Shown here: positions 38,588 to 49,468 of the stretch, one piece after another | Layout of the letters: each line of letters opens with the position of its first letter | Numbering within the stretch: the first letter of the stretch is position 1 | Origin: Vibrio hippocampi | GTDB taxonomy: Bacteria; Pseudomonadota; Gammaproteobacteria; Enterobacterales; Vibrionaceae | Assembly (NCBI RefSeq): GCF_921292975.1 | Contig: NZ_CAKLCM010000002.1 | Span: forward strand, 1,550,001-1,614,000 | Direction of reading: 5' to 3' | Length of the DNA stretch: 64,000 nucleotides | Notes under the pieces: generated by a model | Told to the model about the DNA's origin: nothing | The model's database searches: none | The model's input: only the letters and a program-made list of their open reading frames with translations | Position numbers and translations under genes: made by a program

Positions 38588-39601
38588 TTAAAAGTAGTCG
38601 CGAATCAATACTTCAGCAATCTGAACCGCATTGGTCGCCGCGCCTTTACGAACGTTGTCAGCCACAACCCAAAGGTTGATACCACTATGATGGCTAATAT
38701 CATTACGAATACGACCAACCATAACATGGTCTTTACCACCAGCATCACGCACTTGCGTCGGCATATCTTGACCGTGGAATACCTCGATACCTTCCGCTTG
38801 CTCAAGCAATTGCACCACTTCTTCGGCATCAATCGGAGCGCGAGTCTCAAGGTGGACGGCTTCTGCATGACCATAAAATACTGGGACGCGAACACAAGTC
38901 GGATTAACGGTAATCGTCTGGTCGTTGAAGATTTTCTGAGTTTCCCAGACCATCTTCATCTCTTCTTTGGTATAGCCGTTATCCATAAACTGATCAATTT
39001 GAGGGATACAGTTGAAGGCGATCTGCTGTGAGAACGCTTTTTGTTCGACAGGCTTGCCATTAAGCAGCATAGCCGTTTGACCCGCAAGTTCATCAACGCC
39101 CGACTTTCCCGCACCCGAAACCGATTGATAGGTAGACACATTAATACGCTCAAGACCCACGGCATCGTGAATCGGCTTTAGTGCGACTAACATTTGAATC
39201 GTGGAACAATTTGGGTTAGCGATGATGTTGCGATTACGGAACTCGGCAATCGCTTCTGGATTGACTTCAGGTACGACCAAAGGAATATCAAAGTCGTAAC
39301 GGAAGTGTGACGAGTTATCAATAACAACCACACCTTCATCAGCAGCAATCGGCGCCCATTTCGCAGACTGTTCACCACCGGCAGAAAACAGGGCGATATG
39401 CACCTGAGACCAGTCAAACTCTTCAACATTCTGTACCTTGATGGTCTTACCGTTGACTCGATAGGTTTTGCCTGCGCTACGCTCGCTCGCCAACAGATAA
39501 ATGTCTCCAATTGGAAACTCACGCTCTTGCAGTACTTCGACCATGGCTTCACCCACAGCACCTGTTGCACCAAATACAGCAATATTAAATTGTTGGCTCA
39601 T
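38588..39601 (-). CDS. asd: Aspartate-semialdehyde dehydrogenase
   Basis: 337 residues; reduces aspartyl phosphate to the semialdehyde for lysine, methionine and threonine, and for cell wall diaminopimelate. [10 protein letters not shown] (11-20) binds NADP, and the catalytic Cys132 lies in [16 protein letters not shown] is the substrate loop. The intact cysteine means this is the active enzyme and not the inactive E. coli paralogue Usg found at the equivalent locus. Vibrios often carry two asd genes, and I cannot say whether another exists. Its first 17 bp overlap the end of pdxB, so the two are translationally linked. Confidence 0.93.
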   Translation of the reverse strand: MSQQFNIAVFGATGAVGEAMVEVLQEREFPIGDIYLLASERSAGKTYRVNGKTIKVQNVEEFDWSQVHIALFSAGGEQSAKWAPIAADEGVVVIDNSSHFRYDFDIPLVVPEVNPEAIAEFRNRNIIANPNCSTIQMLVALKPIHDAVGLERINVSTYQSVSGAGKSGVDELAGQTAMLLNGKPVEQKAFSQQIAFNCIPQIDQFMDNGYTKEEMKMVWETQKIFNDQTITVNPTCVRVPVFYGHAEAVHLETRAPIDAEEVVQLLEQAEGIEVFHGQDMPTQVRDAGGKDHVMVGRIRNDISHHSGINLWVVADNVRKGAATNAVQIAEVLIRDYF

Positions 39602-40730
39602 TGATTACCTCGATTTGAAATCCTAATTTAGCTAGGGCAGTTAACGGTTCGCTGGCTGCTCCTTTTACTCGAATAGCACCATATTCTCGTCTATCCCAGT
39701 AGTGTTTACGCATATTGTCGAAACCATTGTCTGATTCTATGTTACGACGGAAGATTGCGTCATCTTTACGTACATCATAAACCAGTTGAGTGAGGTTATG
39801 TAGCACAGCCTCATCCCAATCTCGTTCTAGTGATACTTCAGGGATAGGCGCGATAGGAAGCAATGCATCAGGGTTCGCCTGTTTATCGCTGCCTATAAAT
39901 TGACTAAAAGAGTTAAAGATCATGGTGGTTCCACGAGCCTTACCCTCAAGACCATAGCCTGCAATATGCGGTGTTGCAAAAGCCAGTAACGGCAGCAGCT
40001 CCATGTCCACTTGCGGCTCATACTCAAACACATCAAGTACCGCAGTAAAACCATCTTGCATTTGCAAACGCTGCTTTAGAGCTTGGTTATCAACGACGGG
40101 ACCACGAGCCGCATTGATCAAAATCTGATCGCTGCGTAAGCCTTCAAGCACATCTGCGCTGATCAGGTGGTGTGTTGGATAATCGCCGCTTTTAGTGATA
40201 GGCGTATGAGTCGTAATGACATCCGCCTGCTTAAGCAGTTGGTCTAACGGCGTAAACGCTCTGGTGTCACCTTGCTGCTGTTTGGGTGGATCATTGATCA
40301 GCACCTTGATGCCAATACCTTGCAAACACTGCTGTAGATAACTGCCAACCTGACCCGCGCCGATAATACCCACTGTTTTATCGAAGATAGAGAAGCCTTG
40401 CTGCTGAGCCAACACCATCATGCAAGAGATCACATACTCTGCCACGCCCACTTTGTTACAACCGGGTGCAGCGGTAAAGAAAATACCCTTACTTTGCAGC
40501 AACGCTTGATCGACATGGTCCATGCCTGCGGTTGCCGTGCCGACAAATTTTAAGCGATTTGCTTTGGATAACAGAGACTCGTTAACTTTAGTAATGGAGC
40601 GAATCATCATCGCATCGACATCAATCAGATCGTCAGCGGTCAGTTCTCGACCCGGTTTGGCCACCACTTCACCAAACTGCTCAAAAAGTTCGATGGCATA
40701 AGGCATCGCTTCATCAACGACTATCTTCAT
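39585..40730 (-). CDS. pdxB: Erythronate-4-phosphate dehydrogenase PdxB
   Basis: 381 residues; second step of the deoxyxylulose-5-phosphate-dependent route to pyridoxal phosphate. It has the D-2-hydroxyacid dehydrogenase fold: [12 protein letters not shown] (NAD-binding) at about residue 123, the [10 protein letters not shown] motif, and the C-terminal PdxB dimerisation domain. It overlaps asd by 17 bp, and asd and hubP follow, the order seen in other Vibrio. Confidence 0.95.
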   Translation of the reverse strand: MKIVVDEAMPYAIELFEQFGEVVAKPGRELTADDLIDVDAMMIRSITKVNESLLSKANRLKFVGTATAGMDHVDQALLQSKGIFFTAAPGCNKVGVAEYVISCMMVLAQQQGFSIFDKTVGIIGAGQVGSYLQQCLQGIGIKVLINDPPKQQQGDTRAFTPLDQLLKQADVITTHTPITKSGDYPTHHLISADVLEGLRSDQILINAARGPVVDNQALKQRLQMQDGFTAVLDVFEYEPQVDMELLPLLAFATPHIAGYGLEGKARGTTMIFNSFSQFIGSDKQANPDALLPIAPIPEVSLERDWDEAVLHNLTQLVYDVRKDDAIFRRNIESDNGFDNMRKHYWDRREYGAIRVKGAASEPLTALAKLGFQIEVINEPTI

Positions 40731-40871
40731 TGCTTTCCTATAGATGTTATCCCTGAATAGAGGGGGAATTTTGCAAGATCTCTCTCACACTGTCGAGTGC
40801 AAATATGAAATAAGCGCTATCAGCAGGGTCTGTCGGCTATTTGTGGTATGACATTGCGGTATAGCAGAAAC

Positions 40872-40902
40872 AAAAATGCCCAACCAATAGATGGTTGGGC
40901 AA
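40872..40902 (-). terminator. Terminator of fabB
   Basis: TGCCCAACCA / TGGTTGGGCA stem around ATAGA (plus-strand coordinates). On the minus strand the 3' flank reads TTTTTG, after the fabB stop at 41009. Confidence 0.8.
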
Positions 40903-41008
40903 ATTCCAGAACAAAAGGATTTTAACCCGCTCTCTGTGAGCTAAAATTTGCGTCTGTCGACCAAATTAATGGTCAGCTCTGGAAATCATTGCGGTCTTCG
41001 ATGAACGA

Positions 41009-42220
41009 CTACTCTGCGTACTTCTTGATAACCAGCGTCGCATTCGTGCCACCAAAACCAAAGCTGTTCGACATAACAGTGTTCAGCGACTGCTCTCTTG
41101 TTTCTGTTACAATATCAAGACCTTGAGCCGCTTCATCAAGCTCATCAACGTTAATGCTTGGCGCGATAAAGCTATGATGAAGCATTAATGTGGAATAAAT
41201 CGCTTCATGCACACCTGCCGCGCCAAGTGCATGTCCGGTCATCGCTTTCGTTGCTGAAATTGCAGGGCTATTGCCACCAAACACTTCTTGAATCGCACCG
41301 AGTTCTTTAACATCACCAACTGGTGTTGAGGTACCGTGCGTATTCACGTAGTCAATCGATTCAACGTCTTGCATTGCCATCTTCATACAGCGCACAGCAC
41401 CTTCGCCCGATGGCGCGACCATGTCGTAACCATCTGAAGTTGCACCGTAACCGACAATTTCACCGTAGATCTTCGCGCCACGAGCAAGGGCATGTTCAAG
41501 CTCTTCAACCACGACCATACCGCCGCCGCCAGAGATAACAAAACCATCACGATTCGCATCATAGGTGCGAGAGGCTTTATCTGGTGTTTCATTGTACTTA
41601 GTTGAAAGTGCGCCCATCGCATCAAACATCATGGTTTGGGTGTAATCTAGCTCTTCACCACCACCCGCAAATACGATGTCTTGCTTGCCCAGTTGGATAA
41701 GCTCCATGGCATGACCGATACAGTGAGCTGAGGTCGCACAAGCCGAACTCATGGTGTAGTTCACACCGCGGATTTTAAACGGCGTTGCAAGACAGGCAGA
41801 AACCGTCGAAGACATCGTACGTGGCACCATATAAGGTCCAACACGTTTCACGCCTTTTTCTCTTAGAATATCGATCGCTAGCGTTTGGTTTAACGCAGAT
41901 GCGCCGCCAGAACCTGCAACAATACCTGTGCGGTCATTAGACACCTGATCGTCAGTTAACCCTGAGTCAGCGATTGCTTGCTCCATTGACAGATAAGCGT
42001 ATGCCGCAGCATCGCCCATAAAACGCATTTTCTTTCTGTCGATATGTTCAGCGGGTTTGATTTTCAGATCGCCCCATACCTGAGAGCGTAGCCCCATTTC
42101 CTTAAACTGCTCTGAGGCGTTAATACCTGAACGGCCTGCTTTAAGAGACGCTAAAACTTCTTCTGTGTTGTTACCGATACTCGAAACAATACCCATCCCG
42201 GTAATTACGACTCGTTTCAT
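41009..42220 (-). CDS. fabB: 3-oxoacyl-[acyl-carrier-protein] synthase I FabB
   Basis: 403 residues; condensing enzyme of fatty acid elongation, needed for unsaturated fatty acids. The catalytic triad is Cys161 ([10 protein letters not shown]), His in [11 protein letters not shown] and His in TGHALGAAG. It is a single-gene unit, divergent from mnmC as in E. coli, with its own terminator. A possible FadR-like half-site (TGGTCAG, 42278-42284) lies upstream, about 60 bp from the start. Confidence 0.97.
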   Translation of the reverse strand: MKRVVITGMGIVSSIGNNTEEVLASLKAGRSGINASEQFKEMGLRSQVWGDLKIKPAEHIDRKKMRFMGDAAAYAYLSMEQAIADSGLTDDQVSNDRTGIVAGSGGASALNQTLAIDILREKGVKRVGPYMVPRTMSSTVSACLATPFKIRGVNYTMSSACATSAHCIGHAMELIQLGKQDIVFAGGGEELDYTQTMMFDAMGALSTKYNETPDKASRTYDANRDGFVISGGGGMVVVEELEHALARGAKIYGEIVGYGATSDGYDMVAPSGEGAVRCMKMAMQDVESIDYVNTHGTSTPVGDVKELGAIQEVFGGNSPAISATKAMTGHALGAAGVHEAIYSTLMLHHSFIAPSINVDELDEAAQGLDIVTETREQSLNTVMSNSFGFGGTNATLVIKKYAE

Positions 42221-42382
42221 GTGACATTCCTATAAATTCTAAAACATCAGGATAATACCCAAGATACAGGATAAAAGTGGTCAGCTTTCCCATAAATTCG
42301 TACAATCCCTGCCAATAACTGTAACCAAGACCGCAAAAATGCCTACGCTTGTTTGTTGGGTATACGCAAAAAAAGTTTCAAT

Positions 42383-44392
42383 ATGATGACGACTATTTCA
42401 AACGCACAACTCGAGTGGAACGACTCAGGCACACCCGTCTCCGACCAATTTGATGATGTTTATTTCTCTAACAGCAACGGTTTAGAAGAGACCCGGTATG
42501 TGTTCCTACAGCAAAACCAACTTCCGCAACGTTGGCAGGATTTCTCTCAACGCCGCTTTGTCATCGCCGAAACAGGTTTTGGAACCGGTCTTAACTTCCT
42601 TGCCGCTTGGCACTGGTTTGAGCAATTTAGACAACAAAATCCCGATGCACCACTCACCCAACTGCACTTTATCAGTTTCGAGAAATATCCACTTTCCATC
42701 AAAGATCTCGAAAAAGCACATCAAGCTTGGCCTGAATTAGCCCACTACGCACAGCAACTTCAGCAGCATTATCCTATAGCTGTGCCAGATTGTCATCGTA
42801 TTGTACTGGCAGACGGCATGATTACTCTGGATCTTTGGTTTGGTGATATCAAAGATTGTATGCCTTCCTTACCCAATCCAAGCTCCGGAGTAGTCGATGC
42901 ATGGTTCCTCGATGGTTTTGCTCCGAGCAAAAACCCAGAGATGTGGAATCAAACCTTGTTCGACAATATGGCAAAATTGGCGAAACAAGATTGTACCTGC
43001 GCAACCTTTACTGCGGCGGGCTTTGTTCGTCGAGGGCTGATAGAAGCCGGCTTTAATATGAAAAAGGTCAAAGGCTTTGGCACTAAACGGGAGATGATCG
43101 CGGGCAAGCTTGAAAACAAACTCGAACAGACCAATCACTCTCCTCTTTTCCCTCTGCCTAGCGCAAGTTCAACTCAAAATATCGCGATTATCGGGGGTGG
43201 CATTGCCAGCGCAAGTCTCGTTACCGCTTTTGCTCGCCGTGGTATTCAAACCACTTTGTTTTGCAAGGACCCCGAGCTTGCCTCTGGCGCTTCAGGCAAC
43301 CGACAAGGTGCTGTTTATCCGCTACTTAACGGTGATCACTCTGGTGTTGCTCGAGTTTTCGCTCCGGCATTTTTATATGCCAGACAGTTTGTAGAACAAG
43401 CAGCCCGCCACTCTACATTCGACCATCAATGGTGTGGTGTGACTCAACTAATGTGGGATGACAAGGCTAAGGTAAAACTCAATAAAATGCTGACTGCGGG
43501 TCTGCCACAACAGTTGGTCACAAAATTAGATCAACAGCAAACCTCTCAACAAATTGGTCTGCATTCACCTCACGAAAGCGTGCACTACGCTCTCGGGGGC
43601 TGGCTCTCACCTAACCAGTTGACGAAAGCATTGATTAACAAGCTCGTGGATGAAGCATTCGTCCAGCGACACTTAAATCGTCAGGTGACAGACGTTAAGC
43701 GAGTCGATGACCAGTGGCAATTACAATGGCAGGTAGACGACCAGTTACAATCAGCCACTTTTGATACTGTTATCCTTGCCAACGGACATGAATTTAATCA
43801 GCTTGAGATTAGCCAAGATCTTCATCTCACCAGTGTCAAAGGTCAAGTCAGCCATATTCCAACGACCCCTGACCTGCAACAACTCAAATCTGTATTGTGT
43901 TACGACGGCTATATGACGCCCCACAGCCCTGAGACTCAAACTCACTGTATTGGTGCTAGCTATGATCGCATCAATATCGACACTGAATTTGATCACCAAG
44001 CTCAACAGGATAATGGTGATAAACTGAGGCAGTGTATGCCAGATGTGGAGTGGCCGAAGCAAGTTGACACCAGCGACTTAAAATCAAGGCAAGGTATTCG
44101 CTGTGTCAGTCGCGACCATTTGCCGTTCGTCGGTTCACTGTGTGATAAAGCTGAGTTGGAAAAGCGCTATCAAAATGGCGTCAATCCGGTAGAGCAACTG
44201 CCCTATCATCAAAATCTCTACTGCTTTTTAGGTTTAGGTTCACGAGGACTGAGTTCTGCTCCCTTGCTATCCGAACTATTGGTATCCCAAATCTGTGGGG
44301 ACCCATTGCCACTGTCAAACGATTTGTTACGTGCACTGCACCCAGCGCGAACCTGGGCGAAAAAAGTCGCCAAACAAAAACCTCTCGATTAG
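42383..44392 (+). CDS. mnmC: Bifunctional tRNA 5-methylaminomethyl-2-thiouridine synthase MnmC
   Basis: 669 residues from the ATG at 42383; the ORF has an in-frame extension to 42353 and a second ATG directly after (42386), so the exact start is uncertain. The N-terminal methyltransferase domain ([20 protein letters not shown]) and the C-terminal FAD-dependent demodification domain ([14 protein letters not shown], then [12 protein letters not shown]) complete mnm5s2U34 in tRNA. Both halves are intact. Divergent from fabB as in enterics. Confidence 0.95.
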   Translation: MMTTISNAQLEWNDSGTPVSDQFDDVYFSNSNGLEETRYVFLQQNQLPQRWQDFSQRRFVIAETGFGTGLNFLAAWHWFEQFRQQNPDAPLTQLHFISFEKYPLSIKDLEKAHQAWPELAHYAQQLQQHYPIAVPDCHRIVLADGMITLDLWFGDIKDCMPSLPNPSSGVVDAWFLDGFAPSKNPEMWNQTLFDNMAKLAKQDCTCATFTAAGFVRRGLIEAGFNMKKVKGFGTKREMIAGKLENKLEQTNHSPLFPLPSASSTQNIAIIGGGIASASLVTAFARRGIQTTLFCKDPELASGASGNRQGAVYPLLNGDHSGVARVFAPAFLYARQFVEQAARHSTFDHQWCGVTQLMWDDKAKVKLNKMLTAGLPQQLVTKLDQQQTSQQIGLHSPHESVHYALGGWLSPNQLTKALINKLVDEAFVQRHLNRQVTDVKRVDDQWQLQWQVDDQLQSATFDTVILANGHEFNQLEISQDLHLTSVKGQVSHIPTTPDLQQLKSVLCYDGYMTPHSPETQTHCIGASYDRINIDTEFDHQAQQDNGDKLRQCMPDVEWPKQVDTSDLKSRQGIRCVSRDHLPFVGSLCDKAELEKRYQNGVNPVEQLPYHQNLYCFLGLGSRGLSSAPLLSELLVSQICGDPLPLSNDLLRALHPARTWAKKVAKQKPLD

Positions 44393-44548
44393 CCAGTCAT
44401 GGTATCAACCGGCAAACAAAGTATGTCCAGCGGGCAACCTGTTTGCCGACAATCAATAAAAAATTATCGCAACTCAATAAGCTGGCCAGTTTTTACTCGA
44501 CTTTGATAGTGACCAATCCCATACTCCAAATGATGATGGAGAATAATA

Positions 44549-45589
44549 ATGATTCGTTCAGCTTTAGTCAGTTTTGTTTTATTTTTTATTAGCTTCAGTG
44601 CTCACGCGACCGAGACGCGGGTACTTTTTGTTAATCCAGGTTTTGCTAATGAAAGCTTTTGGAGCGACGTTGATCGCTATGCTCATGCTGTCGCCGACCG
44701 TCTTAACTTATCGTTAGAGGTTATCCATGGAAATCGCGACACTGATCTCATGCGGCAAAAACTGTTACTTCGTATCAATAGTGGCGAACAACCTGACTTT
44801 GTTGTTCTGGTAAACGAAGAAAATTCGGGGGCGATGCTGCTTGACGTACTCGGACAATCCGATGCTTTTGTCACCTTTGCATTAAATGATTTAACCGCGA
44901 CACAAAGACAAAAGCTGCGAGAAGATTCCAATTGGCAACAACGACTATTGCCCGGCGTCATTCCCAACAACTTTAGTATTGGTTATCTCACTGCCCAAGC
45001 CTTATACCAGCAAGGTCAAAAAGAGAGTGGGCATTTTGTTCTCTTCTCTGGCGATAACTCAACACCAGCATCCATAGATAGAGAAGCTGGCGCTAACTCT
45101 TTTATCTCTCGGCATCCTGATATTACATTAACCCAACGCGTCTATGCTCATTGGGACCAAAACACCGCCTACCAAAAAGCCAAACAGCTCCTTAAACAGT
45201 ATCCCGATATTCGCTATATCTGGACAGCGAATGATCATATGGCGTTCGGCGTTCAGCAAGCGCTGACTGAGGCAAACCGGGTTATCGGCGAAGATGTTTT
45301 TCTGAGTACCGTCAACACGTCACAGCAAGTGTTAACCCAACTTAAACAGAAACAACTGAGTGTATTAGGGGGAGGACATTTCATTGCGGTCGGCTTAACT
45401 CTGGTCAAGATCCATCAATATCTAACTGAAGACCTTTGGCCACCTCGCACCAAGTTTAGCCTTTTTGAGCTTATTACTTACCCATCTCCGCTTTTTAACC
45501 AGTTATCTCAAAAGTCGTGGGATAAGATCCCTTTTGAGCAGATAGATTTAAACTCGCGCCATATTGATGCATTTAACCTATCGCCATAA
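44549..45589 (+). CDS. Periplasmic substrate-binding protein, sugar/ribose-like family
   Basis: 346 residues with a signal peptide (MIRSALVSFVLFFISFSAHA). The fold reads as a type I periplasmic binding protein: RVLFVNPGFANESFW at the first strand, HGNRDTDLMRQ and, later, IWTANDHMAFGVQQAL, the usual hinge. Ligand unknown. No permease or ATPase genes lie next to it, so it is either an orphan or works with a partner encoded elsewhere, for example a sensor kinase or chemoreceptor. Weak ribosome site. Confidence 0.7.
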   Translation: MIRSALVSFVLFFISFSAHATETRVLFVNPGFANESFWSDVDRYAHAVADRLNLSLEVIHGNRDTDLMRQKLLLRINSGEQPDFVVLVNEENSGAMLLDVLGQSDAFVTFALNDLTATQRQKLREDSNWQQRLLPGVIPNNFSIGYLTAQALYQQGQKESGHFVLFSGDNSTPASIDREAGANSFISRHPDITLTQRVYAHWDQNTAYQKAKQLLKQYPDIRYIWTANDHMAFGVQQALTEANRVIGEDVFLSTVNTSQQVLTQLKQKQLSVLGGGHFIAVGLTLVKIHQYLTEDLWPPRTKFSLFELITYPSPLFNQLSQKSWDKIPFEQIDLNSRHIDAFNLSP

Positions 45590-45635
45590 TGCTGTTCGAT
45601 GGTTGGCGGTATCGTCCTATCGCTTGAACCACTAG

Positions 45636-45669
45636 AAAAAAAAAGAGCCACTCAATCAATGAGTGGCTC
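45636..45669 (-). terminator. Terminator of the Tim44-domain gene
   Basis: GAGCCACTC pairs with GAGTGGCTC around AATCAAT (45645-45669); the A-run at 45636-45644 becomes a T-run on the minus strand. Confidence 0.8.
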
Positions 45670-45693
45670 ACAGGAACATTAAGTTGTTTTCGC

Positions 45694-46566
45694 TTAGCCT
45701 TGAATACCAACGATCAACCAAGGCGCGTTATCTTGGGTGAGATCTCGTTCCAAGTGCCAAACATCTTCAATGTCTTCTTCGATGTTTTCGACAGCATCAC
45801 GATAGCGACCTGAGAATTGTAAACTCAATTGCGCCTTGTTCGCATCGTAATCTGCGCGAACAATTTCAGCATCGACAAACATAACGTCTGTATGCTGTTC
45901 TCCCGATAGCTTGGCGCGTTCTGATACCAAATCCGCAAGAAGGCTTTCAGAGACATACTCTTCGATGGTGTGCAATTCATTATGATTCCATGCACCTTGA
46001 AGAATACGGTAGTGTTCACGAGCACCGTTAATAAATGCTTGTTGGTCAAAGCCCGGAGGAAAGTTATGTGGCACATCGCTGTGACCTTTTGCTCCAAAAC
46101 CGCCGCTATTTGCTTGTTGTGGTTGCTCAAAACTCTGGAAGTTGTGTTGATTTTGTTCGAACTGATTGCGCGGATTATTGCCTCCAAATGCAGGCTCTCG
46201 GCTCATGCTCGCTTGTTTTGCACCGAGCATACCTCGCATCAATCGGAAAATAACAAAAGCAATCAAACCAAGGATAAGAATATCCATAAAGTTGATGCCT
46301 TCAAATGCACCACCAAAGAAAGCCGCAAGTAGACCACCCGCTAATAGGCCGCCAAGTAAACCACCCATGAGACCTTTTTTGCTGGAACCCGCTTTATTTT
46401 GATCCTGACGGACCGTATTGGTGTTTTGTTTTTGTTGCTTTGGTGCTGGCGCTGTTTTGAAGCTTTTACCAAAGGACTTACCGCCACCGAATTTTTTGGC
46501 TTCTGCAACAGGGTTCATTGCAAAAACAACAAAAAGGACAGCGACAAAAGAGAACAGACGTTTCAT
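45694..46566 (-). CDS. Tim44-domain protein
   Basis: 290 residues. A signal peptide or N-terminal helix (LFSFVAVLFVVFAMNPVAEA) is followed by a Lys/Gly-rich stretch, a Gly-rich hydrophobic segment (~66-110, GGLLGGLLAGGLLAAFFGG and then FMDILILGLIAFVIF) and a C-terminal Tim44/MBA1-type domain (~170-290). The domain resembles the C-terminal part of the mitochondrial import factor Tim44. The bacterial members are membrane-associated and have no settled role. Monocistronic, with a terminator. Confidence 0.8.
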   Translation of the reverse strand: MKRLFSFVAVLFVVFAMNPVAEAKKFGGGKSFGKSFKTAPAPKQQKQNTNTVRQDQNKAGSSKKGLMGGLLGGLLAGGLLAAFFGGAFEGINFMDILILGLIAFVIFRLMRGMLGAKQASMSREPAFGGNNPRNQFEQNQHNFQSFEQPQQANSGGFGAKGHSDVPHNFPPGFDQQAFINGAREHYRILQGAWNHNELHTIEEYVSESLLADLVSERAKLSGEQHTDVMFVDAEIVRADYDANKAQLSLQFSGRYRDAVENIEEDIEDVWHLERDLTQDNAPWLIVGIQG

Positions 46567-46837
46567 TCTAAACCTTTATGTATGATATTTAATCATTGTA
46601 ATGTGATGCCCTAGCTCAAATTGATCTAGGACAAGTTGCATCATAGCCAAAGCATAGCAATATGGGAATGCTTTACAGGCACCACATGTATCTAAATGTT
46701 ACAACCAACCTCTGCCATGTCTTGACTTGTGACCCAAATCGTAACGAAACATTTTATCTTGCGATTGTCTCGGTTGACGCTCTGTATGCCCAGCCCTAGA
46801 ATATTAACTCCGCTAGATAACCGATGTATACGTCACC

Positions 46838-47428
46838 ATGGCTCGCAGAAACGATCACACAAGAGAACAATTGGTCAGCTTGACGCTGGATACCGTTAAA
46901 GAGTACCTACAGCACAACACATACCATTCTCTTAGTTTGAGAAAGATTGCCAACATGATTGGTTATGTTCCCAGCACGTTGGTTAATGTCTTTGGCAGTT
47001 ACAACCTACTTCTGCTTCACGCGGTTGCCCAAACGGTCGATGAACTGTCACGAGTCGCACAACAAGCGACCAGTCAAGCCAGCGATCCCAAACAAGCCCT
47101 CTATCTTCTTGCTACTTGTTATCATGAGTTTGCCCAACAGCAACCCAATCGTTGGCAACTGCTGTTTGAGCATAATATGGACGGAGAAAATCTACCAGAA
47201 TGGCAATCACAGCGTATCGATAATATGTTGAAATTGTTAGAAGATTTGCTCTCTCAAATTCAACCTGATAAAAACAAGCAGCAAGTAGTCACCGCCAGTC
47301 GTGTTTTATGGGCAGGCGTACATGGCATCACCCTTTTAAGTGTTGACGATAAGTTCTTCAGCGCCGAGCCTATTGATGGCGACACTTTAATCGAGAATCT
47401 CATCACCAATTACCTCGAGAGTTGGTAA
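46838..47428 (+). CDS. TetR family transcriptional regulator
   Basis: 196 residues. The N-terminal helix-turn-helix reads SLRKIANMIGYVPSTLVNVFG (~33-53). The C-terminal domain is of the WHG type (VLWAGVHGITLL). It is directly upstream of the LplT-PlsC gene (15 bp), so it probably autoregulates and controls that gene in response to a lipid-related signal; that is inference. Confidence 0.82.
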   Translation: MARRNDHTREQLVSLTLDTVKEYLQHNTYHSLSLRKIANMIGYVPSTLVNVFGSYNLLLLHAVAQTVDELSRVAQQATSQASDPKQALYLLATCYHEFAQQQPNRWQLLFEHNMDGENLPEWQSQRIDNMLKLLEDLLSQIQPDKNKQQVVTASRVLWAGVHGITLLSVDDKFFSAEPIDGDTLIENLITNYLESW

Positions 47429-47443
47429 CCACAAGGACAGGGA

Positions 47444-49318
47444 ATGACTCAGTCGACATCCGCGAAATTGCTTACAACACGACGTTTTTTACCCTATTTT
47501 GTCACTCAGTTCTTCGGTGCCTTTAACGACAATATATTTAAAAACGTATTGTTACTTTTTGTCGCCTTTGCGGGACCTCAAGTGCTACCTTTTTCCAGCA
47601 ACCTGTTTATTAATCTCGCCGCTGGGTTATTTATCTTACCGTTTTTTCTGTTTTCCGCGACAGCAGGTGTGTTAGCAGACCGCTATGAAAAATCCCAATT
47701 TATTCGCAAAGTAAAGCTCGCTGAAATAATGATTATGATTTTGGGTGCCATTGGCTTTATTACGCAAAGTTACGCTATTTTACTCATCTTACTGTTCCTG
47801 ATGGGTACACAATCTGCGTTTTTTGGACCGGTGAAATACGCTTTACTTCCACAGCAACTGAAACCCAAAGAATTACTGGCAGGTAACGCGCTAGTGGAAA
47901 CGGGCACCTTTTTAGCGATTTTACTGGGCACCCTTGGTGCCGGCATCATTGCTTCTGTCGACAATGCCCACTATGTTGCAGCAGCAAGCGTATTAGTGTG
48001 TGCGGTTTTAGGCTATCTCTCCAGTCGTCAAATTCCCAAAGCACCAGCATCCAATCCGACATTAGAGGTACGTTGGCGTCCGATTTCACAAACTCGAGAA
48101 ACGCTGAAAATCGCTCATCAGGACAAAATCATCCTGCAAAGTATCATGGCGATAAGTTGGTTTTGGTTTCTAGGTGCCAGTTATCTAACTCAATTCCCTA
48201 ATTTCACCAAGATCCATCTGATGGGCAATGAGGCGGCGGTGTCCATTTTACTTGCGTTGTTCTCTGTCGGTATCGCACTGGGCTCACTACTCTGCACTAA
48301 ATTGTCTAAAGACCGTATCGACATCGGCATTGTACCCATCGGCTCGGTCGGTATCTCACTGTTCGGCTATTTAATGGCCAGCAGCATTCCAAGCGATTTA
48401 CCTCAATTTACCCACTTTATCGACTTTGTCAGCTATTCAGACCTTTGGCCTACTTTCGGCTATTTATTGGCCTTAGGAGCGAGCGGCGGGCTATTTATTG
48501 TTCCCTTGTATGCACTGATGCAAAAACAGGCCAAAGAGGGAGAGCGCGCTCGAGTCATTGCGGCACTGAATATCTATAACTCACTGTTTATGGTTGGTAG
48601 CGCCGTGATGGGTATCATTGTCTTAACTGTATTAGAGCTCTCCATCGTCCAGTTATTTATCACTCTATCGCTGCTGAACTTACTGATGGCTATCAATCTC
48701 ATTCTACAAGCTCCGATCTTTGCCGTTCGGTTTCTGGTCTGGGTAATGACAACCTTATGCTATCGAGTCACACATAAGAATTTACACCATTTGCCGGAAA
48801 ACGGGGGAGCCTTGTTGGTCTGCAATCATGTCAGTTATATGGATGCTCTTATCCTCAGTGCCGCCAGCCCAAGATTGATCCGTTTTGTTATGGAAGAAGA
48901 TTACGCCAATTATCCGCCCGTTCGACGCTTTCTGAAACGCACGGGGATCATTCCTATTTCCGCCCAACGCAAGGGCTCTATAATACGCGCCTTTAGTGAC
49001 ATCGAACAGGCACTCAAGCAGGGTGATATCGTCTGTATCTTCCCAGAAGGTCGACTGACGCCTGACGGCGAAGTGCAACCCTTTATGCGAGGGATAGACC
49101 TTATCCTTAAGCGCTCCCCTGTACCGGTCATCCCTTTGGCAATCAAAGGGTTATGGGGAAGTTATTATAGTCGCCATAAAGGTCGCGCTTGCCAAGGACT
49201 GCCAAGCCGCTTTAGAGCAAAGCTTGAAGTGGAAGCCGGCGAACCGACAGCTCCAAAGTTTGCCAATAGCCAATCTATGTTTGAAAAAGTGGTCGAGTTG
49301 AGAGGGACTTATCGATAA
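47444..49318 (+). CDS. LplT-type MFS lysophospholipid transporter fused to PlsC acyltransferase
   Basis: 624 residues. Residues ~1-420 are an LplT-like MFS domain with about 12 helices (FGAFNDNIFKNVLLLFVAFAG; then GVLADRYEKS). The C-terminal ~180 residues are a PlsC/LPLAT acyltransferase: motif I NHVSYMDA (His/Asp near residue 462), FPEGRLTPDG as motif III and VIPLAIKG as motif IV. In E. coli, LplT flips lysophospholipids inward and the separate Aas re-acylates them; Aas also has an acyl-ACP synthetase domain. That domain is absent here, so acyl donor supply must come from elsewhere. Starts 15 bp after the TetR gene, with a GGACAGGGA ribosome site. Confidence 0.88.
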   Translation: MTQSTSAKLLTTRRFLPYFVTQFFGAFNDNIFKNVLLLFVAFAGPQVLPFSSNLFINLAAGLFILPFFLFSATAGVLADRYEKSQFIRKVKLAEIMIMILGAIGFITQSYAILLILLFLMGTQSAFFGPVKYALLPQQLKPKELLAGNALVETGTFLAILLGTLGAGIIASVDNAHYVAAASVLVCAVLGYLSSRQIPKAPASNPTLEVRWRPISQTRETLKIAHQDKIILQSIMAISWFWFLGASYLTQFPNFTKIHLMGNEAAVSILLALFSVGIALGSLLCTKLSKDRIDIGIVPIGSVGISLFGYLMASSIPSDLPQFTHFIDFVSYSDLWPTFGYLLALGASGGLFIVPLYALMQKQAKEGERARVIAALNIYNSLFMVGSAVMGIIVLTVLELSIVQLFITLSLLNLLMAINLILQAPIFAVRFLVWVMTTLCYRVTHKNLHHLPENGGALLVCNHVSYMDALILSAASPRLIRFVMEEDYANYPPVRRFLKRTGIIPISAQRKGSIIRAFSDIEQALKQGDIVCIFPEGRLTPDGEVQPFMRGIDLILKRSPVPVIPLAIKGLWGSYYSRHKGRACQGLPSRFRAKLEVEAGEPTAPKFANSQSMFEKVVELRGTYR

Positions 49319-49468
49319 CACACGCAACTCAGTAGTAACCTCAACCCACTGCGTTAAATAAAACTAAACGCCAGTTAAGAAAGATAAGCTTTTTAATGAA
49401 CGTATTAACGTAATACAATGTACATCTTGCGAGGCAATGTACCCTCGCGGTTTCGTTTAAGGTCATCC

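Noticed and set aside
42274..42290. FadR operator upstream of fabB
   Set aside because: Only the half TGGTCAG matches; the other half of the dyad is missing, so I do not call it.
44410..44448. Terminator after mnmC
   Set aside because: CGGCAAACA and TGTTTGCCG pair perfectly, but the loop is ~21 nt and no T-run follows.
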